Notes under the pieces: generated by a model
What the model was told of the DNA's origin: nothing
Seen by the model: only the letters and a program-made list of their open reading frames with translations
Database searches by the model: none
DNA from: a virus
Virus record (IMG/VR): IMGVR_UViG_3300007523_000019
Location: 1-48,396 of that record
Direction: 5' to 3' (one strand)
Length of the DNA stretch: 48,396 nucleotides
Made by a program: the position numbers and the translations under genes
In this document: positions 24,491 through 33,200 of the stretch, piece after piece
Layout of the letters: every line of letters starts with the position of its first letter
Position numbering within the stretch: position 1 is the stretch's first letter

Positions 24491-25402
24491 TCAAGGTTTC
24501 AAGACTTCAATAAATCCCAATTTAATTGCCTTATCCATCCATTCTGCTTGTTCACGTTTGTTATCTGAGTCAATTTGAAAAAATTGAACACATCCTTCAG
24601 CAGCAACTTCCGCAGGTTGAACAGAAAGTGATTTTTTCAATGCTTCGATTTCTAATCTGGTGAGCTTAATCGCACCACGATGATCGTGATAGTCATTCCA
24701 GGCTTCTACCGTAACAGGAACTATTGGCTCGATCAATTCGAGCATTGCATCAGCGAATACTCGAATTTCCATCTGAGCGTGCTTATCGCATCGCAAAGCA
24801 AGGAAATGAAACAGATTGTGAAGGTCAATTTTCCAATACCACTCGGTATAGTTGTTAACTGGCAAAATCATTCTTGCTTCCTCACGAGCCACGCCTTTTT
24901 CGATGTACTCCTGATAAGTAGCATAGGCATTGTCACACGTTTCATTAAGAACATCCAGGAAACCCTGGGCATCCATCGTAGACATTTGCTGATCGCCGCC
25001 CTGCTTATTCGTCTTGGACTGCTGCCGGATATTGTCTATATCAGGAATGTAAAATTCATCCTTCATGACCGAATATCTACCACTATATTCGTTGGTTGAA
25101 CTCATCCGATGTCGAATCCACTGTCTGGCAACAAAAATTGGCATCTTTGCATGGAACTTGAATTCCACCATTTCTATTGGCGTCGTGTGAGAGTGGCGAA
25201 GTAAATATCTAATAAGCCCACGATCTTCATTGACGGTTTTTGTGCCGTTTCCATAGGAGACTCTTGCCGCCTGAACAATGGCAAAATCTGCCGTTTTAGT
25301 TTCTTCTGGAACTAGACGGGGCATTACATCCACAAGTTCAACAAAACCTTTATCCAGACACTTAATCATTCGGTCAGGAATATTGTTCATCACATCATAC
25401 AT
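24491..25402 (-). CDS. thyX: Flavin-dependent thymidylate synthase ThyX
   Basis: 303 residues. The ThyX signature RHRMSSTNEYSGRY is at residues 97-110, with upstream HTTPIEMVEFKFHAKMPIFVARQW and downstream REEARMILPVNNYTEWYWKIDLHNLFHFLALR completing the FAD and dUMP site. It makes dTMP from dUMP using FAD, NADPH and methylene-tetrahydrofolate, and is common in large phages. The C-terminal 60 residues extend beyond the core. The gene is followed by a strong terminator. Confidence 0.97.
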   Translation of the reverse strand: MYDVMNNIPDRMIKCLDKGFVELVDVMPRLVPEETKTADFAIVQAARVSYGNGTKTVNEDRGLIRYLLRHSHTTPIEMVEFKFHAKMPIFVARQWIRHRMSSTNEYSGRYSVMKDEFYIPDIDNIRQQSKTNKQGGDQQMSTMDAQGFLDVLNETCDNAYATYQEYIEKGVAREEARMILPVNNYTEWYWKIDLHNLFHFLALRCDKHAQMEIRVFADAMLELIEPIVPVTVEAWNDYHDHRGAIKLTRLEIEALKKSLSVQPAEVAAEGCVQFFQIDSDNKREQAEWMDKAIKLGFIEVLKP

Positions 25403-25499
25403 CTGTATTATCTTTCAAGTAGTATTGACCAGTGAAAATCCATAAAAATCTAAATTAGGCAGCGTCTTCAACAAATCTAAATTTGCCAAAACTATGTCT

Positions 25500-26111
25500 T
25501 CATGTTTTGTCTTGTTTGATTTTGCCATTTATGCCCTTTGATAGTATTTTGCGAAATATCTTCATGCGTTCAACTTTAGAGACTTGCGGCAGGTGATGAA
25601 TGAAAGAAAAGCTGAAATATTCTTCCGAATTAAAATCGACAGCAGGAATTTCTTTGATCTTTTCTTCGGGATAAACTTGCAGTTCCAGCAAGTGAATGAT
25701 GGCTCGTTGCTCCCACCAACCATCATTGATGAATTGATCGTGCTGCCAAACGAGGTTGAGGAAATCCTTATTCAATTGCGTGTTTCGCATCATGAATACG
25801 CCACTGTTCATTGCGGCCCAATTGCAGGCGAAATAGAAGTCCTTCCCATCTTCCGCAATGTCTTCTAGCCTGAATTTATTATTGACAACTATGGCGTCGG
25901 TGTCAATCCAAAGTACGAATTCCACGCCGGTTTCAAATGCCTTCAAAACTTCTTTGATCTTATACCAAGCTGCTGGTCGTTCTTTTTCAACAATTCGATG
26001 GACATAACAATCATAGCCGTGTAAGTCACAATAAGCAGTGATGGTAGGACTGGTAAGCTCCTGGAGGTCGGCATAGCCTTCGTCGCAAGCTGTGACCACT
26101 GCGAACTTCAT
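25500..26111 (-). CDS. GT34-like glycosyltransferase
   Basis: 203 residues from ATG 26111 (MKFAVVTACDEGYADL), with GGAG 6 bases upstream. The order is typical of the GMA12/MNN10 (GT34) family: TITAYCDLHGYDCYVHR, PAAWYKIKEVLKAF, FVLWIDTDAIVVN with the DxD motif, FACNWAAMNSGVFMMRN, and WWEQRAIIHLL. It transfers hexoses from nucleotide sugars in known relatives. The upstream extension to 26183 has no ribosome-binding site. About 200 bases between this start and 26311 on the same strand contain no recognisable gene, apart from a weak hairpin near 26125-26150. Confidence 0.8.
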   Translation of the reverse strand: MKFAVVTACDEGYADLQELTSPTITAYCDLHGYDCYVHRIVEKERPAAWYKIKEVLKAFETGVEFVLWIDTDAIVVNNKFRLEDIAEDGKDFYFACNWAAMNSGVFMMRNTQLNKDFLNLVWQHDQFINDGWWEQRAIIHLLELQVYPEEKIKEIPAVDFNSEEYFSFSFIHHLPQVSKVERMKIFRKILSKGINGKIKQDKT

Positions 26112-26310
26112 ACTCATCTCCAAATGAAAACAGCCCCTAGAAAGGAAGCTGTGGTGTTTTTCTGGTAATCTCCTCGAAGCCATCGACTTACTGTGTAGAC
26201 TTCATTCGGCGTTCCAGGGGCCGCTGGTGGTGTGTCACCAAGTTAGATCACTGAATCGCCGATTTCTGCTCTGCATAATATCGAATCGAGACAGCATCAT
26301 ACCTAGACCA

Positions 26311-26499
26311 TTATTTGTGGTCAAGATCGTCCTGTTTTTTGTGTTTCTTGTGTTTTTTCTTGTGATCTTCGTCACGGAAGCCGATCATATCTACTGGTTC
26401 TCTTTGAACCATGCCAATACCAACAGGGCGGGAAAATACGGCGACGGCGTTACTGCCAGTCCCGACTTCTTGTAATTGCAACCAATCTCTGAATTTCAT
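26311..26499 (-). CDS. Small protein with putative capsid-targeting N-terminus
   Basis: 62 residues from ATG 26499 (MKFRDWLQLQEVGTGSN), with AGGAG about 5 bases upstream. After the leader comes AVAVFSRPVGIGMVQREPVDMIGF and a very basic Lys/His-rich tail (KKKHKKHKK). The Gln-Glu followed by Val-Gly in the leader would fit a T4-type prohead protease cleavage after Glu. The basic tail would suit a DNA-associated internal head protein; this is inference. Confidence 0.65.
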   Translation of the reverse strand: MKFRDWLQLQEVGTGSNAVAVFSRPVGIGMVQREPVDMIGFRDEDHKKKHKKHKKQDDLDHK

Positions 26500-26510
26500 A
26501 TTTCTCCTTT

Positions 26511-27032
26511 TTACATTGGGGCTGGTGCTGCTCCTGGCATTCCACCACCCATGCCGCCCATTGGGTCGGCTCCCATGCCACCGCCCGCTCCTTGGGCTGC
26601 TGGCGTCCAACCTGTGGTCAGAAACTTAATGAGTTCTTGACGACCCAGGTGATAACGGTTGGTGTCTTCGTATTTAGATTTATTCAACTTATTCCCTGAG
26701 AGATAACTACGATTTCCCTTCTGGGGTTTCAATCGTATGTCTGCTCCTCTTGGCGTGAGCGATCCCTTGACTATTTCCCATGCCGACAGCTTGTACAGAA
26801 CTTCTTTATTGGGAGTTCCCAATCCAAAGTGGGATGAAACCCAAGGTTCGTCCTCGAATATCCTTGTCAGGTCTTTCCATTCAATTCCCTGTTCGTCGCC
26901 CAAGGCACCGAAATAATCTTCAGTTCCTTTATCTTCATCCCCTGAACCCATAGCAACACTACGAGACTTATCTGGAGTTGGGTCCATGTCTTCAAGTACA
27001 AACTTTCGGAAGCCGTGTAAAGTGCGTGTCAT
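26511..27032 (-). CDS. Hypothetical head-associated protein, Gly/Pro/Met-rich tail
   Basis: 173 residues from ATG 27032 (MTRTLHGFRKFVLEDMDPTP), carrying the shared leader. The middle (DYFGALGDEQGIEWKDLTRIFEDEPWVSSHFGL) looks folded, with KLSAWEIVKGSLTPRGADIRLKPQKGNRSY after it. The last 35 residues are a low-complexity Gly/Ala/Met/Pro tail. A TTG five codons upstream is an alternative start. It lies just upstream of the 62-residue leader protein; both may be virion proteins. Confidence 0.7.
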   Translation of the reverse strand: MTRTLHGFRKFVLEDMDPTPDKSRSVAMGSGDEDKGTEDYFGALGDEQGIEWKDLTRIFEDEPWVSSHFGLGTPNKEVLYKLSAWEIVKGSLTPRGADIRLKPQKGNRSYLSGNKLNKSKYEDTNRYHLGRQELIKFLTTGWTPAAQGAGGGMGADPMGGMGGGMPGAAPAPM

Positions 27033-27060
27033 ATTCGTATATATCAACCGGGGGAACTAA

Positions 27061-27525
27061 ATGAGCAATAACTATTTCAATACTCCATCACCGGGCTTTT
27101 CACAATTCCGGGAGCTTATGGATTTATGGGACAAAAACTTAGTTTTACAAGAAGCTGAGAAATCAATTCATGATCTAATGGATCGCCACGGAATGATTCT
27201 ATTCTTCAAAAAAGGCGACGATTTATTCGGCGCACCAGAAGAAAGTCGCTTGGTTTTCGCCAAGCTCAAAAACGACGAACCCGAAGATGATGATCCAATG
27301 ATGCCTGGATTTCGGGATGAGGCCAAATTTATCGGCATCAATCTATTGAAATCCATGTTCGGTTCCCCCGAAGACTCAGTTGAAAATATGTTTGGCAATG
27401 CGGATATTCCCAATATTCATGTGTGCGACAGAGACGACGTAGTAAAAATAATCATGCACCATAATCCTAAGCAGCCGAAGAAAAAGGAAAAAAATGCCAC
27501 TGCCGTTTCCAAAAGACGATCATAA
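27061..27525 (+). CDS. Hypothetical protein
   Basis: 154 residues, starting MSNNYFNTPSPGFSQFRELMDLWDKNLV, acidic in the middle (KNDEPEDDDPMMPGF) and Lys-rich at the C-terminus. No family is recognised. The GFSQFRELMDLW segment loosely resembles the leader motif but lies 12 residues in. It overlaps the next plus-strand gene by 32 bases and is divergent from 26511-27032, with about 30 bases between the starts. Confidence 0.65.
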   Translation: MSNNYFNTPSPGFSQFRELMDLWDKNLVLQEAEKSIHDLMDRHGMILFFKKGDDLFGAPEESRLVFAKLKNDEPEDDDPMMPGFRDEAKFIGINLLKSMFGSPEDSVENMFGNADIPNIHVCDRDDVVKIIMHHNPKQPKKKEKNATAVSKRRS

Positions 27526-28183
27526 GAGAAAATTTCAATGTTTCGTGTGTGGCAAAGGCTATACCGACTTTGAAGAATACAAGAAGCACATTATAGAGTC
27601 GCACGAAGAAGGTCGTGAGTTTGTAATTTGCCCTCTTGGTCGTTGCGGTGCGCCTGTTAGGGATTTGAGAAGCCACTTTAAGGCCAAACACCCATCTGAA
27701 GCACAAATACCCAAGGTTGGCCAAATGAAAGCAATGATCTGGAAAGATCAAAGCAATAAGAAAGACGGCAAGCTAAAGCAAAGAAAGCCTAAATTCAGAG
27801 AAGGCTATCTGATTTCCACTAAGAATGGTGGAAAAGAAATGCACTATCGCAGCGGCATGGAATGCGATGTGTACGAATACCTTGAAGCCATGCCCGAAGT
27901 TATTTCATACGCCGTAGAACCATTCAAAGTTCAATATAGCTTTGAAGGCGACGTTCACGATTACAACCCGGACTTGAGTATTCTTTTCGATGATGGACAT
28001 ATCGAAATATGGGAAATCAAGCCTGCAAATCAAACTCATTTGCCGAGGAATACTGCAAAATGGACAGCCTGCAACCAACACTGCCAATCGAGGGGATACA
28101 CGTTTATGGTGTTAACAGAAGTGGGAATGGGCAAACTCAAACAAAAGATCAAGAACCAAAACCAAAAACCCTTGAGCGAATAG
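27494..28183 (+). CDS. Zinc-finger plus TnsA-like PD-(D/E)xK endonuclease
   Basis: 229 residues. The N-terminus has two C2H2-like fingers: FQCFVCGKGYTDFEEYKKHI with ESH, then FVICPLGRCGAPVRDLRSHFKAKH. Residues from about 115 match the TnsA/VRR-like nuclease core: YRSGMECDVYEYLEAMPEV (Glu), AVEPFKVQY, DYNPDLSILFDDG (Asp) and IEIWEIKP (Glu-x-Lys). A stand-alone TnsA-like nuclease with zinc fingers may be used for DNA processing, homing or host-DNA attack; no TnsB-type transposase accompanies it here. AAAGGAAA 5 bases upstream of ATG 27494 supports the start. Confidence 0.75.
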   Translation: MPLPFPKDDHKRKFQCFVCGKGYTDFEEYKKHIIESHEEGREFVICPLGRCGAPVRDLRSHFKAKHPSEAQIPKVGQMKAMIWKDQSNKKDGKLKQRKPKFREGYLISTKNGGKEMHYRSGMECDVYEYLEAMPEVISYAVEPFKVQYSFEGDVHDYNPDLSILFDDGHIEIWEIKPANQTHLPRNTAKWTACNQHCQSRGYTFMVLTEVGMGKLKQKIKNQNQKPLSE

Positions 28184-28188
28184 AAGTC

Positions 28189-28557
28189 CTAGTCGCCGAC
28201 CACGATCCTGTATGAATCCGAATCCTCATGATGAGTCGAGAACTCATACATTAGAGAATCCTCTTCAGCAATCATCTGATGGCGAAGCCCAGGTGTGACG
28301 TGGAATGCCATTCCTGGTTCCATAACCAGGACCGTTGCAGCATCAAAATCATCGTCATCGCCATACTTCATAATGATCTTACCACTATATAAAAAAAGGA
28401 CTTCATCCTTAATTTTGTGATAGTGGTAAGAACATTTCTTGCCTTTTTCAAAGGCTAGAATTTTCCCACAATAATTGTCATCGTTCCAAATCCAATCTTC
28501 GGAACCCCAACCTTTTTTAACATTCACCCGGTCGCCCGGACTTGTGACTCTGTTCAT
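28189..28557 (-). CDS. Cupin-domain protein
   Basis: 122 residues from ATG 28557 (MNRVTSPGDRVNVKKGWG). CSYHYHKIKDEVLFLYSGK is cupin motif 1, with two His and a Glu as metal ligands; MAFHVTPGLRHQMIAEED is motif 2. The arrangement matches mannose-6-phosphate isomerase or sugar-epimerase-like single-domain cupins. It overlaps the kinase gene upstream by 41 bases. The substrate is unknown; a sugar-nucleotide role would fit the many glycosyltransferases here. Confidence 0.8.
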   Translation of the reverse strand: MNRVTSPGDRVNVKKGWGSEDWIWNDDNYCGKILAFEKGKKCSYHYHKIKDEVLFLYSGKIIMKYGDDDDFDAATVLVMEPGMAFHVTPGLRHQMIAEEDSLMYEFSTHHEDSDSYRIVVGD

Positions 28558-29206
28558 ATTTTCTCTCAATGATTGGAACCAGTAATCGGTCCACTTTGGA
28601 ATACAAATCTTCCAAAGCCCCGTCATTGATAAGATAGTAATCGTAATACTTCATTCCTTCGGGAACTGCCTTTTCTCCGAAAGCAAGAACCAGAGTTTGA
28701 TAGGATGGAATGGGGCCTTCTTCCAAGTGATTGGCACAGAACTCTACGATAGGTTTAATCTGAGCCTCAGAAGGATTAGGATCATCATTCAAGAAGCCAG
28801 GACGATACAAAACAACCATAAATCCGTCTTTGGTTTTTACAGCCTTAGCTTCATTTATGTACCGGCTGTCGGAAATAACCAGTTTCTTACTCTCGTCTCG
28901 TAGGGCAATTTCAATCCAGATGCCGTCTCTAATCTTGCGAAATCCATCTCCAATAAATTGGAGACTTTTTCTCACGCTCTGTAGCATGTCTGGAGGAGAT
29001 TCAGGGTTTCTCTTCCATTTTTCAGTGAAATCCCGATCAACGCCGAAACTACTTTCAAAGACATCCTTAACGGCATTTGCAAATGCACTACGATGCCAAC
29101 GATTGGGATCATTCTCGGCATATGATCTATTGAGAACCTTCACCAAATAGTCACAAAGAACGTCTTTGCCGTTGGCAAGTTGAGCAGCGACACCTAATAC
29201 CTGCAT
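28517..29206 (-). CDS. Deoxynucleoside monophosphate kinase-like protein (T4 gp1-like)
   Basis: 229 residues. The P-loop-like N-terminus GVAAQLANGKDVLCDYLVKVL, followed by WHRSAFANAVKDVFESSFGV, DSRYINEAKAV and VLYRPGFLNDD, follows the order seen in phage dNMP kinases and related adenylate-kinase-fold enzymes; the loop has Asn-Gly-Lys-Asp in place of a full G-x4-GK[ST]. It would phosphorylate dNMPs to supply the phage polymerase and complements ThyX. An alternative is another P-loop nucleotide kinase of the same fold. Confidence 0.75.
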   Translation of the reverse strand: MQVLGVAAQLANGKDVLCDYLVKVLNRSYAENDPNRWHRSAFANAVKDVFESSFGVDRDFTEKWKRNPESPPDMLQSVRKSLQFIGDGFRKIRDGIWIEIALRDESKKLVISDSRYINEAKAVKTKDGFMVVLYRPGFLNDDPNPSEAQIKPIVEFCANHLEEGPIPSYQTLVLAFGEKAVPEGMKYYDYYLINDGALEDLYSKVDRLLVPIIERKYEQSHKSGRPGEC

Positions 29207-29289
29207 AGTCGGCCTCCATTTAGAGCAGTTGTTACTGTAATAAGGTAAGCCGAATTATATCTCAAGGCCCTTCATCAAGGAATATGAAA

Positions 29290-29553
29290 ATGGCAAAGAA
29301 AAAACAAGTGGAACCGATATGCAGAAATTGTATGCTATACAATAACCAAAAAGGCGAATGTAAAGTAGCGATTCTAGTAGAAGGCACGGAATATCACATG
29401 CCAGTGTTTCCAAAAGATAAGTGCCACATGGATGAACTCAACATACCTGTCGAACAGGTGCGTTGGTGGGTCGAGGATGACGATGGCAAACCAACAAAAG
29501 GCAATGGCACTGTAAAAATGGAATATCCTACGGGATTTTTTGGCAAAGAATAA
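29290..29553 (+). CDS. Small Cys-containing protein
   Basis: 87 residues from ATG 29290 (MAKKKQVEPICRNCMLYNN), chosen because AAGGA is at a workable distance; an ATG six bases earlier is in frame. CRNC, ECKV and KCHM supply four Cys plus His that could bind one metal. The middle is DELNIPVEQVRWWVEDDDG. No family is recognised. The stop abuts the ATG of the next gene (TAAATG). Confidence 0.65.
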   Translation: MAKKKQVEPICRNCMLYNNQKGECKVAILVEGTEYHMPVFPKDKCHMDELNIPVEQVRWWVEDDDGKPTKGNGTVKMEYPTGFFGKE

Positions 29554-30264
29554 ATGGCATGTAATCCTCCATATTGCTTGGGAACTGGCAGCTATTGCGG
29601 CTGCAACTGCAAGTGTTGCCCACCATGTCCATGCTACACAAGCTGGACCTATGTGTATTTGTGTGGAACAAGCTCAAGTGTTTATCCGCCCGGATGTGAT
29701 TGTGCGCCTATTGCTGTGCCTGCTCCCCTTCGTGCGCCTGAATTAGATGTTGATTTTCCAGACTTTGATTATCAAGCATATCTGTTTGATATAGAAGACA
29801 GTGATGGATATGTTTATGCGCAAGCAACCACTGGATCAGTGCCAGACACTTCAGTCCCGACTTGCTCTATTCCATGCTCAACTATTACTATCACCCTGTC
29901 AACATCAGGCTGCTGTCTGTATGGATCAGGATTTTCTTTTACGGCAATTGGTGCTGGAACAGTGTCACTGTCAGGATGCAGCGATGCTTGCGGCGCTCCC
30001 TTCGGTTGCTCCATAAACGGAGGAGGAACCAGCGTATCTGTGGGAGATTGTGGTGGCGTAGGAGTGTCTATTACACCGCCATCTGCGCATTGCTGCTCAT
30101 GCTGTTTGGTGAGCAGCACTGGAAGTCTATTAGGTGAGTGCAGTGGCTCGGCTTCATTTGCTGCGTTCAAGCAACGCTCAGTGAGAACTGGCGTCCAGAA
30201 AACCTACATCAGCAAACAGAAGCTATTAGAAAGAATCACCAAGACTCGCAAAATTCGCCGTTAA
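29554..30264 (+). CDS. Cys-rich, Gly/Ser/Thr-rich structural protein
   Basis: 236 residues with dense Cys clusters (YCGCNCKCCPPCPCY near the N-terminus, CCLYG, CCSCC near residue 180). The middle third is acidic (ELDVDFPDFDYQAYLFDIEDSDGY). The later part is Ser/Thr/Gly/Val-rich and likely beta structure, and the final 30 residues are strongly basic (ISKQKLLERITKTRKIRR). No named domain is recognised. It is translated directly after the 29290 gene and converges on the helicase with a shared TTAA. A virion or surface role is a guess. Confidence 0.65.
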   Translation: MACNPPYCLGTGSYCGCNCKCCPPCPCYTSWTYVYLCGTSSSVYPPGCDCAPIAVPAPLRAPELDVDFPDFDYQAYLFDIEDSDGYVYAQATTGSVPDTSVPTCSIPCSTITITLSTSGCCLYGSGFSFTAIGAGTVSLSGCSDACGAPFGCSINGGGTSVSVGDCGGVGVSITPPSAHCCSCCLVSSTGSLLGECSGSASFAAFKQRSVRTGVQKTYISKQKLLERITKTRKIRR

Positions 30265-33200
30265 AGCAAAGCGAACACCTTGGCAGATTCAAACACTTCC
30301 TTAGCTGCGTCTACCTTCATGGATTTACCCGTACTGTTGACAATCTTCTTGAAGTTCTCAAAGTCCATATCAGCAACCGATTCAACAGTCTTAAATCCAG
30401 CTTCATAGAGCTTCGTAGCTCGTGCTTTGCCAATGTTTGCCAAACGACAAAGATCAACTAAGTGAACTGGAACCCCATTGGTAATACGCCCCTCAAGAAT
30501 CTTGAAGTAACTTTCACGTTGCCAATTGCCGCCAAATGTATCGAGCGACTGAAGAACCTGTGACAGCCGATTGAAATCGAACTGAAGATTCCTTTGCGTT
30601 GTGGCACAGGCTTGGCTGTTCACGCCATTTAACAAATTGAAGTAGCAAAAACTAGCCTTCAAAGAGGCATCATTGAAGAACTTCCCTGGCATCAAGGTCC
30701 GCACCTTTGCGGCATAAAGACTCATCTCTTCTTTCTCAATACGAGAAACTATATTCATTCTCTGACCATCAATATTTCCCAGAGCCGTTGACACGAAGTA
30801 ATCGTCGTCCTCTTTATTGTCTTGGAATAAATTCTTGAAGTTAAAATACAAGTCCGAGACATCAAATGGACTGAAGTAAAACATGCTGGAAACTTTCCCA
30901 ATAGGTCGGCAAATCCATTTTTCATCCGTCTCACCTTCAACAGCATCTTCTTTCCAAACCGCACTGCATTTCCGCAGTAAGTCTAAAGTCTGGTCTACAA
31001 CAGTTTCATCCAGAGCCTTGTTTTGGAAATAAGCCAACGACCGCTTATACCAAGCATGAACATCATCGGTTGTTGACACAGTGCCGTGATGAATTTCACT
31101 AACAAGATGGAAAGCTAACACCTTGTATTTGTCACCAACTTTTTCTAAAAGCTGGGATTCAATACGATTCGGCTTGCTGAATTTCTGACGATATTTTGCC
31201 TCTTCACTTTCAGGAACGAGGATGTACGCATCACCCATCGGATCAATTCCCAGCCGACCAGATCGACCGACCATCTGAAGAATATCGTGAGTTTCAACCT
31301 CGCCAATTCCTCGATTGACGCCCAAAATAATCACACGTCGAGCAGGAAGGTTTAAGCCCCATGCCAAAGTCGATGTAGCCACAATGACCCGTAGCTTAGG
31401 ATCAGTTTTGAAACGATCTTCCACCTTAGCACGCTCATCAGCTTGCAAATCAGCATTGTGAAATTGAGCTTCAATGCCCAATGATCGCAAATTTTGCTTC
31501 ATCAATTCGCCAGTACGCTTTGTATGGGCGAAGACAAGGAACTTGTCGTCTGGATACCATTCAATAATTTCAAGGGCTTTATTGACCTTCTCTTCTTCGA
31601 CTTGATCGTATCTGCCTACGTCGTAATAAGACTCATAGTGAAGAGTCAAAGGCACTGGTCGATACTTGGACCGCAACATGAAAGTTTCACGCTTGGTCAA
31701 AGAATAACTAATCCAGTCGGCAATCTCTTCTACATTAGGCATCGTTGCTGAAAGCAACACGAGACGAGCCTTGGGATTGATCTCTGTGAACTTCATGAGT
31801 CCAACTTCCAGGTGATCTCCACGACCTGGAACAGTCAACAAGTGACTATTATGGACAAGAACTCCATCTGCAAAAAAATTGCAATCTTCAAAACAATCAG
31901 ATTCAACTTCTAAGTCGCAACACCAAGATTCCTCTGAATCCATGTCTCCGTCCGGCTGTACATCCTGTCCCAATTCAACCGACACTCCTTGGCCCCACAA
32001 AGCATGACCTTCCTGACTTGATGAAGACTGCGGCGATCTGCGATGAATTTCTGACCACACATCGAACAAAATATCTGCTCCATTTTTGGCAGCACCTTGT
32101 AATTCATGTCTGAAATTATTTCGTGACGAACCAGTTCTTGAAAACGATCCCGACCCTTCGCTGGAAATCTGAGTTGCCAATATTGTTTTGTCGGATAGGC
32201 TTCGCAAGCCACCGACCATTTCGTTTCCAACCAATGCGCTAACAATTCCACTTCTGATTTGGGAAAGCCCTCGGTGTGAATTGCCATCATACTTGGACCC
32301 TGGCTTCCGTCGTCCATGTACCACACCGCCAATGCCACCGGATCGGTGATCTCGTCCAACCACTGAGAATTTACTATTTTCTTCCCTCGTGGATAACACA
32401 TCGAATGTATTGCCAACAACATTTTGCTTGACAATGTGTTGAATCTGCACACTTCCTTTCCGTACCCTTGGTTCGGTTTGATTTGTGGAGGGGTGCCAAC
32501 CAATCGCTTCAACTCGTTGTACTTCCATTCGACTAAAGCCTTTTGAGCCGAACACTGTTGAACCCTCAATCTTGCTGACTTTCCGTGCGGAAGTCGAGCT
32601 ATCGAACCGTCTCCCAGTAAAGTTCCCAATATTACTTGTTTTTCTCTCTTCGTTAATTCCTCGTACATAAATAACATCTCCCTCTTGAATGTCTTTAGAG
32701 GGAATATAACCACGATTTTCACACCACACCAAATGATTTGATGTCGCAGAAATATGCCCACCGTCATAATATATGGTGTGCCATCTTCTTTTTAACAACT
32801 TTTTCTGACGAGCAACTATTTTTTTGAATACAATTTGTTTGGTTGAGTGATTCATGGATGCAACTTTAACATCCAGATTTTTGTCAATGATGTCTCCAAT
32901 AGAAATTGGACCTTGATCTGTTTCAATTATTGCATTTGGAGACAAACATTCATCAATAATTAACGTGCCAACATCAAGAAGCCAATTATTTTGTTCGGCC
33001 TTATGATTGCGACTGCGGTGATTTAACATTTCCGAAGTCATGATGATGAGATTGGCATCATTCAATTCTTTGGCACGCTCTTTTGTGAGCCTATAATCAC
33101 CTGTGCAGATAGAAATTTTCTGGTCGGCGAAGTGATAATTCTCGTTTTTCCAATCGGTGATTTTCTCACGAGCCAATGCACGCAAAGGAGCAAGGAACAT

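Larger units (their letters stand above)
31848..32948 (-). mobile_element. Intein in helicase motif II with out-of-frame endonuclease gene inside
   Basis: 367 codons. It starts with Cys (CLSPNAIIETDQG) after DE and ends ADGVLVHN before Ser, so all canonical splicing residues are present (Cys1, block B ATSNH at 68-72, block F WCCDLEVES, block G NFFADGVLVHN). Splicing domains are only about 94 residues at the N-terminus and 26 at the C-terminus, a mini-intein. Between them the intein frame stays open for about 250 codons, but the translation is Ser/Arg/Gly-rich and lacks endonuclease motifs; a LAGLIDADG gene occupies the same bases in the +1 frame. The spliced product restores the D-E-S-H box. 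Confidence 0.9.

Noticed and set aside
26112-26310. A tRNA or small RNA in the gap upstream of the GT34-like gene
   Set aside because: No T-arm GTTCGAATC-type motif or cloverleaf pairing could be made; only a weak eight-pair hairpin near 26125-26150.
31910-32767. Endonuclease start at 32767 with a 33-residue extension
   Set aside because: The extension overlaps conserved intein block B coding, has no ribosome-binding site and is not LAGLIDADG-like; ATG 32668 has a well-spaced GAGGGAG.
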